64,000 nucleotides of DNA from Glaciimonas immobilis. GTDB taxonomy: Bacteria; Pseudomonadota; Gammaproteobacteria; Burkholderiales; Burkholderiaceae_D. The stretch spans positions 248,001 to 312,000 of the forward strand of contig NZ_JAAOZT010000001.1 of NCBI RefSeq assembly GCF_011947285.1. Reading direction: 5' to 3'. The translations under genes were made by a program, and so were the position numbers. Numbering within the stretch: the first letter of the stretch is position 1; every line of letters begins with the position of its first letter. Below the pieces are notes generated by a model. That model searched no databases and had not been told where the DNA came from. It saw only the letters and a program-made list of their open reading frames with translations. Below, one piece after another: positions 39,647-48,714 of the stretch.

Positions 39647-40822
39647 ATGGAATTTGAAACCTGGTGGTTGTTGGGCATTCCAATCTTTTTTGGTCTGGGA
39701 TGGATAGCAGCACGCGTAGATATTAACCAATTAATATCGGAGTCACGTAGTCTGCCCCGCGGTTATTTTAAAGGACTTAATTTTTTACTGAATGAACAAC
39801 CGGACAAAGCGATCGATGCGTTTATTGAGATTGTAAAACTGGATCCAGAGACAGCAGAGCTACATTTTGCGCTGGGAAATTTATTCCGCAGACGCGGTGA
39901 GACCGAACGTGCGATTCGGGTCCACCAAAATTTACTTGCCCGGCCTGATCTGGAGCAAGAACATCGGTTGCATGCACAATTCGAGTTAGGCCAGGATTAC
40001 CTTAAGGCCGGACTGCTGGATCGCGCCGAAGAAAGTTTTAATTTGTTGATAGGCACGTCGTACGGCGCGCAAGCGGGACGGGCATTGCTTGAGATCTATC
40101 AGCGCGAGAAAGAATGGCGCCGTGCGATTGAGTCTGCACAAGCGCTCCAGGATGCCGGTGCTGGCGGACGGCAAAAAGAGATAGCACAGTTTTATTGCGA
40201 ACTGGCACAGGATGCGTTGGTGGATGGTCATGTTGATGACGCGATGGCATTACTCGAGAAAGCATTAGCTAATGACCGCAATAGCGTTCGCGCCACAATG
40301 TTGCTGGGTGACGTGTTTCTGGCTAAAGACGATGCGGAGGCGGCATTGGTCGCATGGCGTCGGGTTGAGCAGCAAAGTGTGCCGCATGTGGCACTCGTGG
40401 CGCAACGGTTGATGGACGGTTATCGAAGCGTCGGGCGCCCGCATGAGGGCGTCAACTTGTTGCGCTCATACCTGGCGGAGGCATCTTCTATCGATCTGCT
40501 CGAAGTGGTATTCAAGGCCGTGCTGGAACTTGACGGCGTGGAGGCGACCAATCATCTGGTTAGCGACGAGTTGCGTCGTACGCCAACACTGCTCGGGTTG
40601 GACAAAATGCTTGAGGCGCGACTTATGATCGCTGCACCAGAAATGCATTCAGAACTTTCAGTCGTAAAAAATCTGGTCCATGGATACACCCAAAAATTGG
40701 CGCGCTATCAATGCAGTCACTGCGGATTTAAGGCACGACAATTCTATTGGCAATGCCCGGGTTGCAGCCGTTGGGAAACTTATCCGCCGCGTCGGACCGA
40801 AGAATTGAATGTGATGAATTGA
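39647..40822 (+). CDS. lapB: LapB/YciM LPS assembly regulator
   Basis: A 391-aa protein. One N-terminal transmembrane helix (TWWLLGIPIFFGLGWIAAR) anchors a cytosolic chain of TPR repeats (about residues 45-330). A C-terminal rubredoxin-like zinc site CSHCGFKA ... CPGC (about 357-375) closes the protein. In E. coli LapB directs the protease FtsH to LpxC to limit lipid A synthesis. The TPR start YFKGLNFLLNEQPDKAIDAF is highly characteristic. Near the stop codon GAATTGAAT-type repeats occur. Confidence 0.95.
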   Translation: MEFETWWLLGIPIFFGLGWIAARVDINQLISESRSLPRGYFKGLNFLLNEQPDKAIDAFIEIVKLDPETAELHFALGNLFRRRGETERAIRVHQNLLARPDLEQEHRLHAQFELGQDYLKAGLLDRAEESFNLLIGTSYGAQAGRALLEIYQREKEWRRAIESAQALQDAGAGGRQKEIAQFYCELAQDALVDGHVDDAMALLEKALANDRNSVRATMLLGDVFLAKDDAEAALVAWRRVEQQSVPHVALVAQRLMDGYRSVGRPHEGVNLLRSYLAEASSIDLLEVVFKAVLELDGVEATNHLVSDELRRTPTLLGLDKMLEARLMIAAPEMHSELSVVKNLVHGYTQKLARYQCSHCGFKARQFYWQCPGCSRWETYPPRRTEELNVMN

Positions 40823-41070
40823 ATATAATGAATTGCGCGACATTAAATGAAATTTTTTATTGCAGGGGTAAATTCTCCCTCCCCCGAATCGAGCAGGCCT
40901 GGCACAAATACACCGACGCCAGAAGCGCAAATGCAGGATTCAAAATAGGGTCGGATAAAGCGCATTTTCAATAACGTTTGCGCAGACGGACGCACTGCTA
41001 CTGGTTGCACGCCGGTAACTTTAGGGCAAATTTTTTAGTTAGTCAAAATTAAGGGCTACAGCGGAAGACC

Positions 41071-42477
41071 ATGAAAATAACAATTATAGGTACTGGTTAC
41101 GTCGGTTTAGTGACAGGCGCATGTTTGGCCGAACTCGGCAATGATGTATTTTGTCTGGACCTAGACGAGAAGAAAGTCGCGGTTTTGAATAGCGGTGGTA
41201 TTCCTATCCATGAGCCGGGTCTGGCTGAAATCGTTAGCCGCAATCGCGCAATCGGTCGGTTGAAGTTCTCCACCGATATCGCCGCCAGCGTCGCCCACGG
41301 TCAGATTCAATTTATCGCGGTCGGTACACCGCCCGATGAGGATGGCTCTGCCGACCTGCAATATGTGCTGGCAGCGGCGCGCAATATCGGTAAATACATG
41401 ACCGATTTTAAGGTCATCGTTGACAAGTCAACGGTGCCGGTAGGGACTGCAGACCGCGTCAGCGGCGCAATCCGGACCGAGTTGGCCGCTCGACTGCCAC
41501 CCAGCCAGGCCTCCGACGCGCTGGCAGACGAAGCACCGCAATTTTCAGTAGTCTCCAATCCCGAATTTTTGAAGGAAGGCGCTGCGGTTGAAGATTTCAT
41601 GCGCCCGGACCGGATTGTCATTGGCTGCGATGAGGGCGGCAACGGTCCAATTGCCCGCGCATTAATGACGCAGTTATATGCGCCATTTAACCGCAACCAC
41701 GAGCGCACCTACTGGATGGATGTGCGCTCGGCGGAGTTCACTAAATATGCCGCCAATGCGATGCTGGCCACGCGTATTTCCTTTATGAATGAGTTAGCCA
41801 ATCTTGCCGACAAGGTTGGGGCGGATATTGAAGCTGTGCGGCATGGTATAGGCTCGGACCCGCGCATCGGTCATAGCTTTCTGTATGCTGGTTGTGGTTA
41901 TGGTGGCTCTTGCTTTCCTAAAGACGTTCAGGCGCTGGAGCGCACGGCGCGCAGTTATGATCAGGAGTTGCTGATCTTGCGTGCGGTCGAACAGGTTAAC
42001 AATAACCAGAAACATGTAATGGGAAATAAGATTGTCGAACGTTTTGGCGCCGATCTGTCTGGAAAACATTTTGCGTTATGGGGCTTGGCATTTAAACCTA
42101 ACACGGACGACATGCGCGAAGCATCGTCACGCGTGTTATTAGCTGAATTGCTGGGCCGTGGCGCCTCTGTCGCTGTCCACGATCCGGTCGCCATGTCCGA
42201 AGCCAGACGCGTATTGGATCTGGACTTTTCCAAGACGCCCGAATTGCTGGAACGCTTGCGTTTTTGCGATTCGCAAATGGATGCTTTGCAAGACGCGGAT
42301 GCGCTGGCGATTGTTACAGAGTGGAAAACCTACCGCAGCCCGGATTTCAATGAGGTTCGCACGTTCCTGAAAGCGCCGGTTATTTTCGACGGGCGGAACC
42401 TGTACGAGCCTGCTGTGATGAACGAGATCGGTTTCGAATATTATGGCATCGGGCGCTCGGTACTGGCACGAAAGTAA
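41071..42477 (+). CDS. ugd: UDP-glucose 6-dehydrogenase
   Basis: A 468-aa UDP-glucose/GDP-mannose dehydrogenase giving UDP-glucuronate for surface polysaccharide or lipid A modification. NAD motif [17 protein letters not shown] at the N-terminus; [10 protein letters not shown]; catalytic Cys in [16 protein letters not shown] (about residue 275); [16 protein letters not shown] in the C-terminal domain. Full length. It stands in the lapB-ugd-hldA row, consistent with an envelope-sugar role. Confidence 0.96.
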   Translation: MKITIIGTGYVGLVTGACLAELGNDVFCLDLDEKKVAVLNSGGIPIHEPGLAEIVSRNRAIGRLKFSTDIAASVAHGQIQFIAVGTPPDEDGSADLQYVLAAARNIGKYMTDFKVIVDKSTVPVGTADRVSGAIRTELAARLPPSQASDALADEAPQFSVVSNPEFLKEGAAVEDFMRPDRIVIGCDEGGNGPIARALMTQLYAPFNRNHERTYWMDVRSAEFTKYAANAMLATRISFMNELANLADKVGADIEAVRHGIGSDPRIGHSFLYAGCGYGGSCFPKDVQALERTARSYDQELLILRAVEQVNNNQKHVMGNKIVERFGADLSGKHFALWGLAFKPNTDDMREASSRVLLAELLGRGASVAVHDPVAMSEARRVLDLDFSKTPELLERLRFCDSQMDALQDADALAIVTEWKTYRSPDFNEVRTFLKAPVIFDGRNLYEPAVMNEIGFEYYGIGRSVLARK

Positions 42478-42505
42478 AAGTCAGTGTATGTGAAGTGCAA
42501 TAGAC

Positions 42506-42574
42506 GCGAACCAAGGTGCGAACCAAGACGCGAACAAAGAAGTGAGCAATAAATGAGCAATAAATGAGCATAAA
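42506..42574 (+). repeat. 3 x 12-bp then 3 x 11-bp tandem repeats over the hldA start
   Basis: GCGAACCAAGGT, GCGAACCAAGAC and GCGAACAAAGAA (42506-42541) are followed by GTGAGCAATAA, ATGAGCAATAA and ATGAGCATAAA (42542-42574). Each 11-bp unit begins with a start codon. The first two encode M-S-N-K-stop, with the TGA overlapping the ATG of the next unit; the third ATG (42564) is the hldA start. Confidence 0.85.
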
Positions 42575-43535
42575 GCGTATGAACACCAGCCAGAAAATTG
42601 CCGTATCTCCAGCCCTACCTGTGTCGTTTGAAAAGGTGCGCATATTAGTGGTAGGCGATGTGATGCTAGACCGTTACTGGTTTGGCGAAGTCAACCGGAT
42701 TTCGCCAGAAGCACCGGTGCCAGTGGTGCGCGTAGAAAAGCGCGAAGAACGCCTGGGCGGTGCTGCCAATGTTGCACGCAATATTGCTACCTTGGGCGGT
42801 GGGGCTGGCTTGCTGGGCGTCGTCGGGGAGGATGAGGCGGGCGATGTAGTCGATGGCCTATTGACCGGGTTGGGGATCGACAGTTTTTTGACGCGCGATC
42901 CGGCAATCTCTACCATCATCAAATTGCGCGTGATTGGCCGTCATCAACAACTGCTGCGAATAGATTTTGAAGAACCGCCTACCGACACAGTCTTACGCGA
43001 CAAACTCACGCGCTACAACGCGTTGTTGCCGCAATATGGCGTCATCGTTTTGTCCGACTATGCCAAAGGTAGCCTGGTCAACGTCGCCGACATGATTGCC
43101 ACGGCCAAACAGGCAGGTAAATGTATACTGGTGGATCCTAAAGGCGATGATTTTTCGCGTTACGCAGGCGCGACAATCCTGACGCCAAACAAATCCGAGC
43201 TAATGCGGATTGTTGGTAGCTGGAAAAGCGAGGACGAACTCACGACCAAAGCCCAGAATCTGCGTACCTCGCTGGCGCTGGAAGCGTTGCTGGTGACGCG
43301 TTCGGAGGAGGGCATGAGTCTCTACACAGACGATCAGGTAATGCACTTTCCAACCATGGCGCGCGAGGTGTTCGACGTCTCCGGTGCCGGTGATACGGTG
43401 ATAGCGACCATGGCGGTGGCGCTCGGTGCAGGATTGCCATATGCAGAGTCAGTGGCGCTGGCAAATCGTGCTGGTGGCATCGTTGTCGGTAAGCTTGGTA
43501 CCGCAACTGTAACGCATGCAGAATTGCTCGGCTAA
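42564..43535 (+). CDS. hldA: D-glycero-beta-D-manno-heptose-7-phosphate kinase
   Basis: A 323-aa PfkB/ribokinase-family kinase making heptose 1,7-bisphosphate for the LPS inner core (also called rfaE1). Motifs GDVMLDRYWFGEVNRISPEAP (about 30-50), RLGGAANVARNIA, and the catalytic DVSGAGDTVIATM with Asp about 275. It lacks the nucleotidyltransferase half of E. coli HldE, so it is the single-domain HldA form; HldC should be elsewhere. The start codon lies in an 11-bp tandem repeat and lacks a clear Shine-Dalgarno. In several relatives hldD (rfaD) follows directly; here it does not. Confidence 0.94.
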   Translation: MSIKRMNTSQKIAVSPALPVSFEKVRILVVGDVMLDRYWFGEVNRISPEAPVPVVRVEKREERLGGAANVARNIATLGGGAGLLGVVGEDEAGDVVDGLLTGLGIDSFLTRDPAISTIIKLRVIGRHQQLLRIDFEEPPTDTVLRDKLTRYNALLPQYGVIVLSDYAKGSLVNVADMIATAKQAGKCILVDPKGDDFSRYAGATILTPNKSELMRIVGSWKSEDELTTKAQNLRTSLALEALLVTRSEEGMSLYTDDQVMHFPTMAREVFDVSGAGDTVIATMAVALGAGLPYAESVALANRAGGIVVGKLGTATVTHAELLG

Positions 43536-43668
43536 GTAAAAGCCTATAGTGTGTCGGCGAGGACAGTTTTTGAGGGCAATCACTTCTTATAATGTGTGTG
43601 ACGTATCTGCGTCTGGTTCATGTCAATGAATCACATCACCCCTCATCACATTAATGGATAGAGATTAC

Positions 43669-44010
43669 ATGCTAAAAAAATTACACTATATCACCGCGAT
43701 ATTAGTCGCCACCATGGGCTTGGCTTTTGCACAGGTTGATGTAAACAAAGCAGACAAGGCGGGCCTTGATAGCGTAAAAGGTGTGGGGCCAGCGACTTCA
43801 AAACGTATCCTTGATGAGCGGACCAAAGGCGGCAATTTCAAAGATTGGTCTGACTTTGAAAAGCGGGTCAAGGGAGTCAACGCGAAAAGTGCCGTCAGGT
43901 TATCGAAAGCCGGATTGCAGGTGAACGGTCAGGCAAAATCGAATGTGCCGGTGAAAGCGCCGGTCTCGGCTGAGTCTAAAAAAGAAGTTGTCAAGGTGCC
44001 GGTAAAGTAA
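43669..44010 (+). CDS. comEA: ComEA-like helix-hairpin-helix DNA-binding protein
   Basis: A 113-aa exported protein. Signal peptide residues 1-18 (LHYITAILVATMGLAFA), then two helix-hairpin-helix motifs (VDVNKADKAGLDSVKGVGPATSKRI-like, residues about 20-75) as in ComEA, which binds incoming DNA in the periplasm during transformation. A Lys/Val/Pro-rich tail follows. ATG 43669 directly begins the signal peptide; an in-frame ATG at 43654 is possible. It may act in competence, but this short form can also be a general DNA-binding protein. Confidence 0.82.
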   Translation: MLKKLHYITAILVATMGLAFAQVDVNKADKAGLDSVKGVGPATSKRILDERTKGGNFKDWSDFEKRVKGVNAKSAVRLSKAGLQVNGQAKSNVPVKAPVSAESKKEVVKVPVK

Positions 44011-44078
44011 TCAAAGTAACAGATAAACTCGTATTTGATCAAATAGTGTTATTTTGACTTAAATAGGATTATTAGTTG

Positions 44079-44106
44079 AAAGCTCCTTCGCCATGAGGAG
44101 CTTTTT
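44079..44106 (+). terminator. Intrinsic terminator after comEA
   Basis: AAAGCTCCT and AGGAGCTTT form a 9-bp stem followed by T residues, about 70 bp after comEA. Confidence 0.9.
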
Positions 44107-44281
44107 CATTTGCGCGTTAGGTAGGGGATAATGCTTCCACTCTCGCCTTTTGGGCGAGCAGACCTCTGTCCAACCAAGGATGATTTGCGCCAGATCGATC
44201 GCGTGGATTAGTCGTTACGCATACGCACAATAAAGTCTCATATTAGAATAGGTGTTTTGCATACTATGCTAAGCGTAAACT

Positions 44282-45184
44282 ATGTCATATCTCACTATTG
44301 AAGACACCATCGGAAACACTCCGTTGGTGCAACTGAAGCGGATTCCGAGCGACGCTGCTAGACAGCGCAATAATATTATTCTGGGAAAACTCGAAGGAAA
44401 CAATCCCGCCGGGTCGGTCAAGGATCGGGCTGCATTGTCCATGATCAAGCGCGCAGAAGCGCGTGGCGATATCAAGCCTGGCGATACTCTGATTGAGGCA
44501 ACGAGCGGCAATACCGGTATCGCACTGGCAATGGTTGCAACTATACGCGGTTACAAAATGGTGTTGTTGATGCCAGAAAATCTTAGTGAAGAAAGACGCC
44601 AGAGTATGGCCGCTTATGGGGCCAAAATCATCCTGACGCCTAAAACCGGCGGTATGGAATATGCCCGCGATCTGGCGCAAAAGATGGAAAAAGATGGCGA
44701 GGGAATCATTCTGGATCAGTTTGCCAACCCTAATAATTCTTTAGCGCATTACGAAACGACAGGCCCCGAAATCTGGCGCGATACAAAAGGCACGATTACG
44801 CATTTTGTCAGTGCTATGGGTACGACCGGCACGATAATGGGTGTGTCACGTTACCTCAAAGAGCAAAATCAGGCCGTTTGTATTATTGGCGCGCAGCCCG
44901 AAGAGGGGTCGCAAATACCTGGCATCCGTAAGTGGCCCGAGGCATACATGCCTAAAATATATGACGGCACACGCGTCGATCAGACTGAGTCGGTGAGTCA
45001 ATCGGCAGCAGAACGCATGGCACGTAGACTGGCGAACGAAGAAGGGATTTTTTGCGGCATATCCGCCGCTGGTGCCTGCGCGGTGGCACTGCGTATTTCA
45101 GAGCAAGTAGAAAATGCAACGATAGTTTTCATCGTCTGCGATCGTGGTGACCGGTACCTGTCGACCGGCGTTTTCCCTGCGTAA
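44282..45184 (+). CDS. cysM: Cysteine synthase B (O-acetylserine sulfhydrylase B)
   Basis: A 300-aa PLP enzyme making cysteine (or S-sulfocysteine from thiosulfate). It starts MSYLTIEDTIGNTPLVQL, with PLP Lys in NPAGSVKDRAAL (about residue 44), EATSGNTGIALA and GTTGTIMGVSRYL. The region EGSQIPGIRKWPE is characteristic of CysM rather than CysK. Following comEA in the same direction, as in other Burkholderiales. Confidence 0.95.
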   Translation: MSYLTIEDTIGNTPLVQLKRIPSDAARQRNNIILGKLEGNNPAGSVKDRAALSMIKRAEARGDIKPGDTLIEATSGNTGIALAMVATIRGYKMVLLMPENLSEERRQSMAAYGAKIILTPKTGGMEYARDLAQKMEKDGEGIILDQFANPNNSLAHYETTGPEIWRDTKGTITHFVSAMGTTGTIMGVSRYLKEQNQAVCIIGAQPEEGSQIPGIRKWPEAYMPKIYDGTRVDQTESVSQSAAERMARRLANEEGIFCGISAAGACAVALRISEQVENATIVFIVCDRGDRYLSTGVFPA

Positions 45185-45229
45185 CCGCTTTTTAAAGCAT
45201 GCTCTTTAAAGCACACTCTTTGATATCGC

Positions 45230-45267
45230 TCTTTAGTGCGTTTGCAACTTCATAAGCGCACTAAAGA
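45230..45267. terminator. 10-bp perfect hairpin between convergent cysM and HTH gene
   Basis: TCTTTAGTGC and GCACTAAAGA form a perfect 10-bp stem with an 18-nt loop, in the convergent space between cysM and the HTH gene. It is probably a two-way terminator, though only short A/T tracts flank it. Confidence 0.55.
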
Positions 45268-45313
45268 TCGTAACAAGAAAGTAGCGGACGCAGGGTAATT
45301 TTGAGCACGACGA

Positions 45314-45646
45314 TTACTTCTGTAGTTCCGCCTCAATCTTATCTTTAGGCTTAAATTGTTTATCGCTAATGCGAAACTTTTCGCGACGGTCACCCATCAA
45401 TCCACGCAATTCGCTAATGGTCAGGCTGCTTACTTCATGCATGCGAATTAATAGTGATGCCCCGACTGGCAAGCGGTGATGACGAATTTTGCTGATGACG
45501 GGTGGTGCAACTTCCAACGCACGCGATAAAGCTGCATCGTTTTTCAGATGCAGTTTGTCTATGAGGGAGTCCAGCAGATGATTGGGGTCGTATGAGACTT
45601 GTTGATCGAGTTTGTTGCTGTTTGGCGCTTCTAATGGTGTATTCAT
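45314..45646 (-). CDS. Small HTH (Cro/CI-like) DNA-binding protein
   Basis: A 110-aa protein starting MNTPLEAPNSNK (ATG 45646; the frame extends to 45712 but those codons look non-coding). Residues about 20-85, with LLDSLIDKLHLKNDAALSRA and VAPPVISKIRHHRLPVGASL, form a helix-turn-helix of the Cro/CI type. It ends in a Lys-rich tail. This kind of small regulator is widespread in Burkholderiales, yet I know of no assigned target. Convergent with cysM. Confidence 0.78.
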   Translation of the reverse strand: MNTPLEAPNSNKLDQQVSYDPNHLLDSLIDKLHLKNDAALSRALEVAPPVISKIRHHRLPVGASLLIRMHEVSSLTISELRGLMGDRREKFRISDKQFKPKDKIEAELQK

Positions 45647-45712
45647 AATTCGTGAGATTCCAATTATTCCAATGTTGAATAGGGAAGGTTCGCGCATCTT
45701 TTCTGGAAACAT

Positions 45713-46594
45713 CGCGCTAAATTTACCTTCGGCTTATTGACGAAGTTGCAAGTAGCTATATTTTATACCGAATCTGAGCATTTTTTTGTTTAAAGGAAAC
45801 ACTTTGAAACAATTTAAAAAATTATATTCTAAACAAAGTTGCGTTTCAATAACTTCTTTAAACTCTAACAACTTCTGTCCGGTTGGATAATTAATACGGG
45901 TTAAAAGTTGCAAAAACCTAATATATTTTTTTATCGCATCAAAAGCATGACATTTAAACCACTTTATGCCTATTGATGGGGTTTGACAACTGACTTTTTG
46001 ATAACTAAGTGCGTTTGAGGTTTTTAGTTAAAAATATATTTTTGACAACCAATTGCGGCGTAGGTTTTATGATGCGGCGAGAGCGTAACGCAGCAATTGG
46101 CTCAGCATCTGACCGGATGCAAAGTGCGCCAAATTTCAAAATCAGGATTTTACGTTTGATGACACTTTAGATTTGTCATTGCTTTATGCGTGGGTGCGCG
46201 GTGATGTTGCCGCGGCGCACGGCCGTAAAAGGCGGGGACGCCTCAACTGATTTGCCTGCTTATTGAGGCTCGCGCTCAGGCATGCGCGTTTAGGGCGCTG
46301 CTACCTCGTTATTAATCTGGTTGTTAGTCATGCATCCACATTTTCAGAAAAATCTGTAGCGAATATAGATTTATCTTATATTTTTACGACCGCAATTTTT
46401 CTATAATGTCCGATATCTTTAGGTTTTTCATGTTCCTGAAGTCCTATTCGATCACCGCCGCTCCTCACTTGCTTTGTCGATCGGCTAATTAAGATTCCGT
46501 CTTTGAGTAATGGATGCGTGCCGCATACCGGCACGCTATTTAATCTCGTCTAAAAATTAGCTGAACGGCACTTACCTCTTTAAAGATAGGCAAT
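45713..46594. other. 880-bp AT-rich gene-free region before the ADP-ribosyltransferase gene
   Basis: No supported gene. It contains long A/T tracts (45771-45960), a TTGACA at 46042 with TATGAT 20 bp downstream, and small hairpins GCATC-n6-GATGC (near 46106) and GCCTCA-n18-TGAGGC (near 46228). It may hold promoters, regulator sites or an unannotated RNA for the toxin-like gene. Confidence 0.5.
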
Positions 46595-48625
46595 ATGAAT
46601 TTCAATCGATCCACCCTTTTTGTAGCTCTCTGCGCGTGTTTTTTTACGCCGCTATCTTCAGCGTTCGCTGTAGAATCTGATCCTGTCAATTTTCGCACGG
46701 GTCCGATGGTAATGGATGATGACCTTGGCATCATTCACGACACCTATGGCGTTCCTGGTCATTGCTTGCCGACGCCCACCAATCTGCCGAATTGGGACAC
46801 GTCCGATATCGTCAATAAGCAGTTCTATAAGGATTGGTTAAAGACCACGACTTCGTTGTGCGTTAACCTCACCAATGCCGAAATAGACAATGAAAACTAT
46901 GTTCCTGCAATTGAAAACGGTATCGTTTGGCGCGGAACCGACGATCGAGTTCTGTTCCGTGCAAGCGGCGGCAATTTTCCGTCGGCGGCAGACGTTCTGG
47001 ATAAGGGCTTCATTCCGTTCGAACCAGATGACGGCAGTCTGGCGTTGCAGCCGGAGGTGGGTGATAAGGCTTCCGGATTAACCAGCACCTCCTACAATGC
47101 GGGTATCGCGAGCATGTTCGGAAAACATCTTTATGTTCTCAATGCTCCCGGCGGTATCGATGTGGACCTCACGGTTTCTAACCGACCTGCGGATTGGGAG
47201 GATGAAATCGCTTTTCCAGGCGGCGTGGACAGCAGGCTATTGCATGGCGTATTAATCCACGACAAAGATAAGGTAGTCTATCGCTATATAACTAATCCAA
47301 AATACCGCCTCGCCCGTGAGGAAAGAGAAGGTTATTTCAATCTTAATTTATCCTCGACCGGTATTTATCATGATCAAACCAAATTTACTGTTGACGGTGA
47401 GGCGGTAGGAAATGGAATTCAAAGGTTTAAGACCTCGGACGCACCTTTGAAATTAGAGGCTTGGCGACAAGGACCAGAGGGTACGGTTGCGGCCGATGCT
47501 TCCCGTATTTACATCTCTGGAATAGGTAACTTTTGGGCCGAACCCAACGAGGATATATCGTGTATCTATATTCCAAGCCAAATGCAAATTGATCAAAATA
47601 TGATCGTGCAATTTATTCCGCGGGAACCCAAAACTGCAACAAGAAAACCCCCCGCACCGCACTCTTGTCTTCGACTCGATTCAGAAAAAATGCGCGTACT
47701 CGATCCACAATTTACCGAGGACGGTCGTGTTACGGACTATTTTTATCGCCCACTTTCTCCCGGCAAAGTTGCTCAATGGACTGTCCATGCGCCGGGCGCG
47801 GGCTTGTACTCCAGCGTTGGTGCCAATACTGGCTCAAATGCGCAAGCAATTCACTTAAATGCGTTCATCGGAACCGATAGTCATCCTTCTGCCATTTCCC
47901 AAAAAGTGTTGGTTGGCAAGGGACGCAGAAAATCGGTTCTGACATTTAGAGCGGGTAATAATCCTGCGCTCAATTGCACAAAAGCAGGCGTTGGACCGTG
48001 GACTGGCGAGCGCATGGCTGGAAGCCAGTCGTTTAAGGTTGCCGTCTTTGATAATGGGAAAAGTGAGTTATTAGTAGAAAAAGACTACGCTATTGGTACC
48101 GCTACCAAACATCATATTGATGCAGATGGAAGGCATTCGCGTATGGACCCTGACTGGAAATATTACACAATTGCTATGCCGCTCATTGGTCGTGACGGTC
48201 CTCTCGACCAAAACTCGTTGGATCTGAGTTTTACGTCTACTGGAAAAGCAGGCGAAACTTGTGGCCCATTGATCAGTGATGTGCAATTCTTTAGTCTTTC
48301 CAGCCCGTATTATAGGGATATAAAACAGAACTCTGGCGCTCCGCGTAGTGCCGATTTCGCAGCGGGGATTAAGGGACCGTTGATGGCAAAGGCTGCACAA
48401 CCCATCGTACTGGATGCAACCCAGGTACTAGGCTCAGTCAGCGATGCCGTGCAGTGGAAGTGGTCGGTTGAGCCTGCACTTCGGTTTAAATCTTCTGGGC
48501 CGCGCTTGCAATTTTTTGCACCGACATTGGGGGTGGGGCAGGACTACCGCTTCACATTGAAGGCTGAAGAGTTGGATATCACAGAGACGCACACGGTGCA
48601 TGTTCAGGGAACGTCGAAAGAATAA
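46595..48625 (+). CDS. Secreted ADP-ribosyltransferase toxin-like protein (cholera/pertussis-toxin A fold)
   Basis: A 676-aa protein with a Sec signal peptide (residues 1-25, LFVALCACFFTPLSSAFA). Residues about 110-225 carry, in order and spacing, the R-S-E signature of arginine-type ADP-ribosyltransferases. Arg122 is in VLFRAS, followed by PSAADVLDKGF like the PPDEIKQSGG of cholera toxin A. Ser164-Thr-Ser166 is in GLTSTSYN. Glu202-Asp-Glu204 in WEDEIAFPGGV aligns with EQEVSALGGI of CtxA. The rest is unlike known A chains: a middle beta-rich part (about 285-570) and a C-terminal Ig/PKD-like part (about 590-672). Seven Cys could form disulfides. No B-subunit gene is adjacent. The family call is from motifs only. 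Confidence 0.7.
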   Translation: MNFNRSTLFVALCACFFTPLSSAFAVESDPVNFRTGPMVMDDDLGIIHDTYGVPGHCLPTPTNLPNWDTSDIVNKQFYKDWLKTTTSLCVNLTNAEIDNENYVPAIENGIVWRGTDDRVLFRASGGNFPSAADVLDKGFIPFEPDDGSLALQPEVGDKASGLTSTSYNAGIASMFGKHLYVLNAPGGIDVDLTVSNRPADWEDEIAFPGGVDSRLLHGVLIHDKDKVVYRYITNPKYRLAREEREGYFNLNLSSTGIYHDQTKFTVDGEAVGNGIQRFKTSDAPLKLEAWRQGPEGTVAADASRIYISGIGNFWAEPNEDISCIYIPSQMQIDQNMIVQFIPREPKTATRKPPAPHSCLRLDSEKMRVLDPQFTEDGRVTDYFYRPLSPGKVAQWTVHAPGAGLYSSVGANTGSNAQAIHLNAFIGTDSHPSAISQKVLVGKGRRKSVLTFRAGNNPALNCTKAGVGPWTGERMAGSQSFKVAVFDNGKSELLVEKDYAIGTATKHHIDADGRHSRMDPDWKYYTIAMPLIGRDGPLDQNSLDLSFTSTGKAGETCGPLISDVQFFSLSSPYYRDIKQNSGAPRSADFAAGIKGPLMAKAAQPIVLDATQVLGSVSDAVQWKWSVEPALRFKSSGPRLQFFAPTLGVGQDYRFTLKAEELDITETHTVHVQGTSKE

Positions 48626-48649
48626 GATCGGAGGGCAGGCATGTCATTT

Positions 48650-48677
48650 CTCCTAAGCAGTCGTAGCTACTTAGGAG
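48650..48677. terminator. Hairpin between the toxin-like and phosphatase genes
   Basis: CTCCTAAG and CTTAGGAG form a perfect 8-bp stem with a 12-nt loop, 25 bp after the toxin-like gene and before the convergent phosphatase gene. No U-run; likely a modest two-way terminator. Confidence 0.5.
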
Positions 48678-48714
48678 CGTGTGCACATAACTTCTGAAAT
48701 TAGCTAAATGTGTA

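Noticed and set aside
39489-39713. 74-codon minus-strand ORF between lapA and lapB
   Set aside because: Overlaps the lapB start, has no family signature, and has no supporting context.
40795-40835. GAATTGAAT-type repeats at the lapB end as a functional array
   Set aside because: Only two to three short imperfect copies at a stop codon; probably simple slippage.
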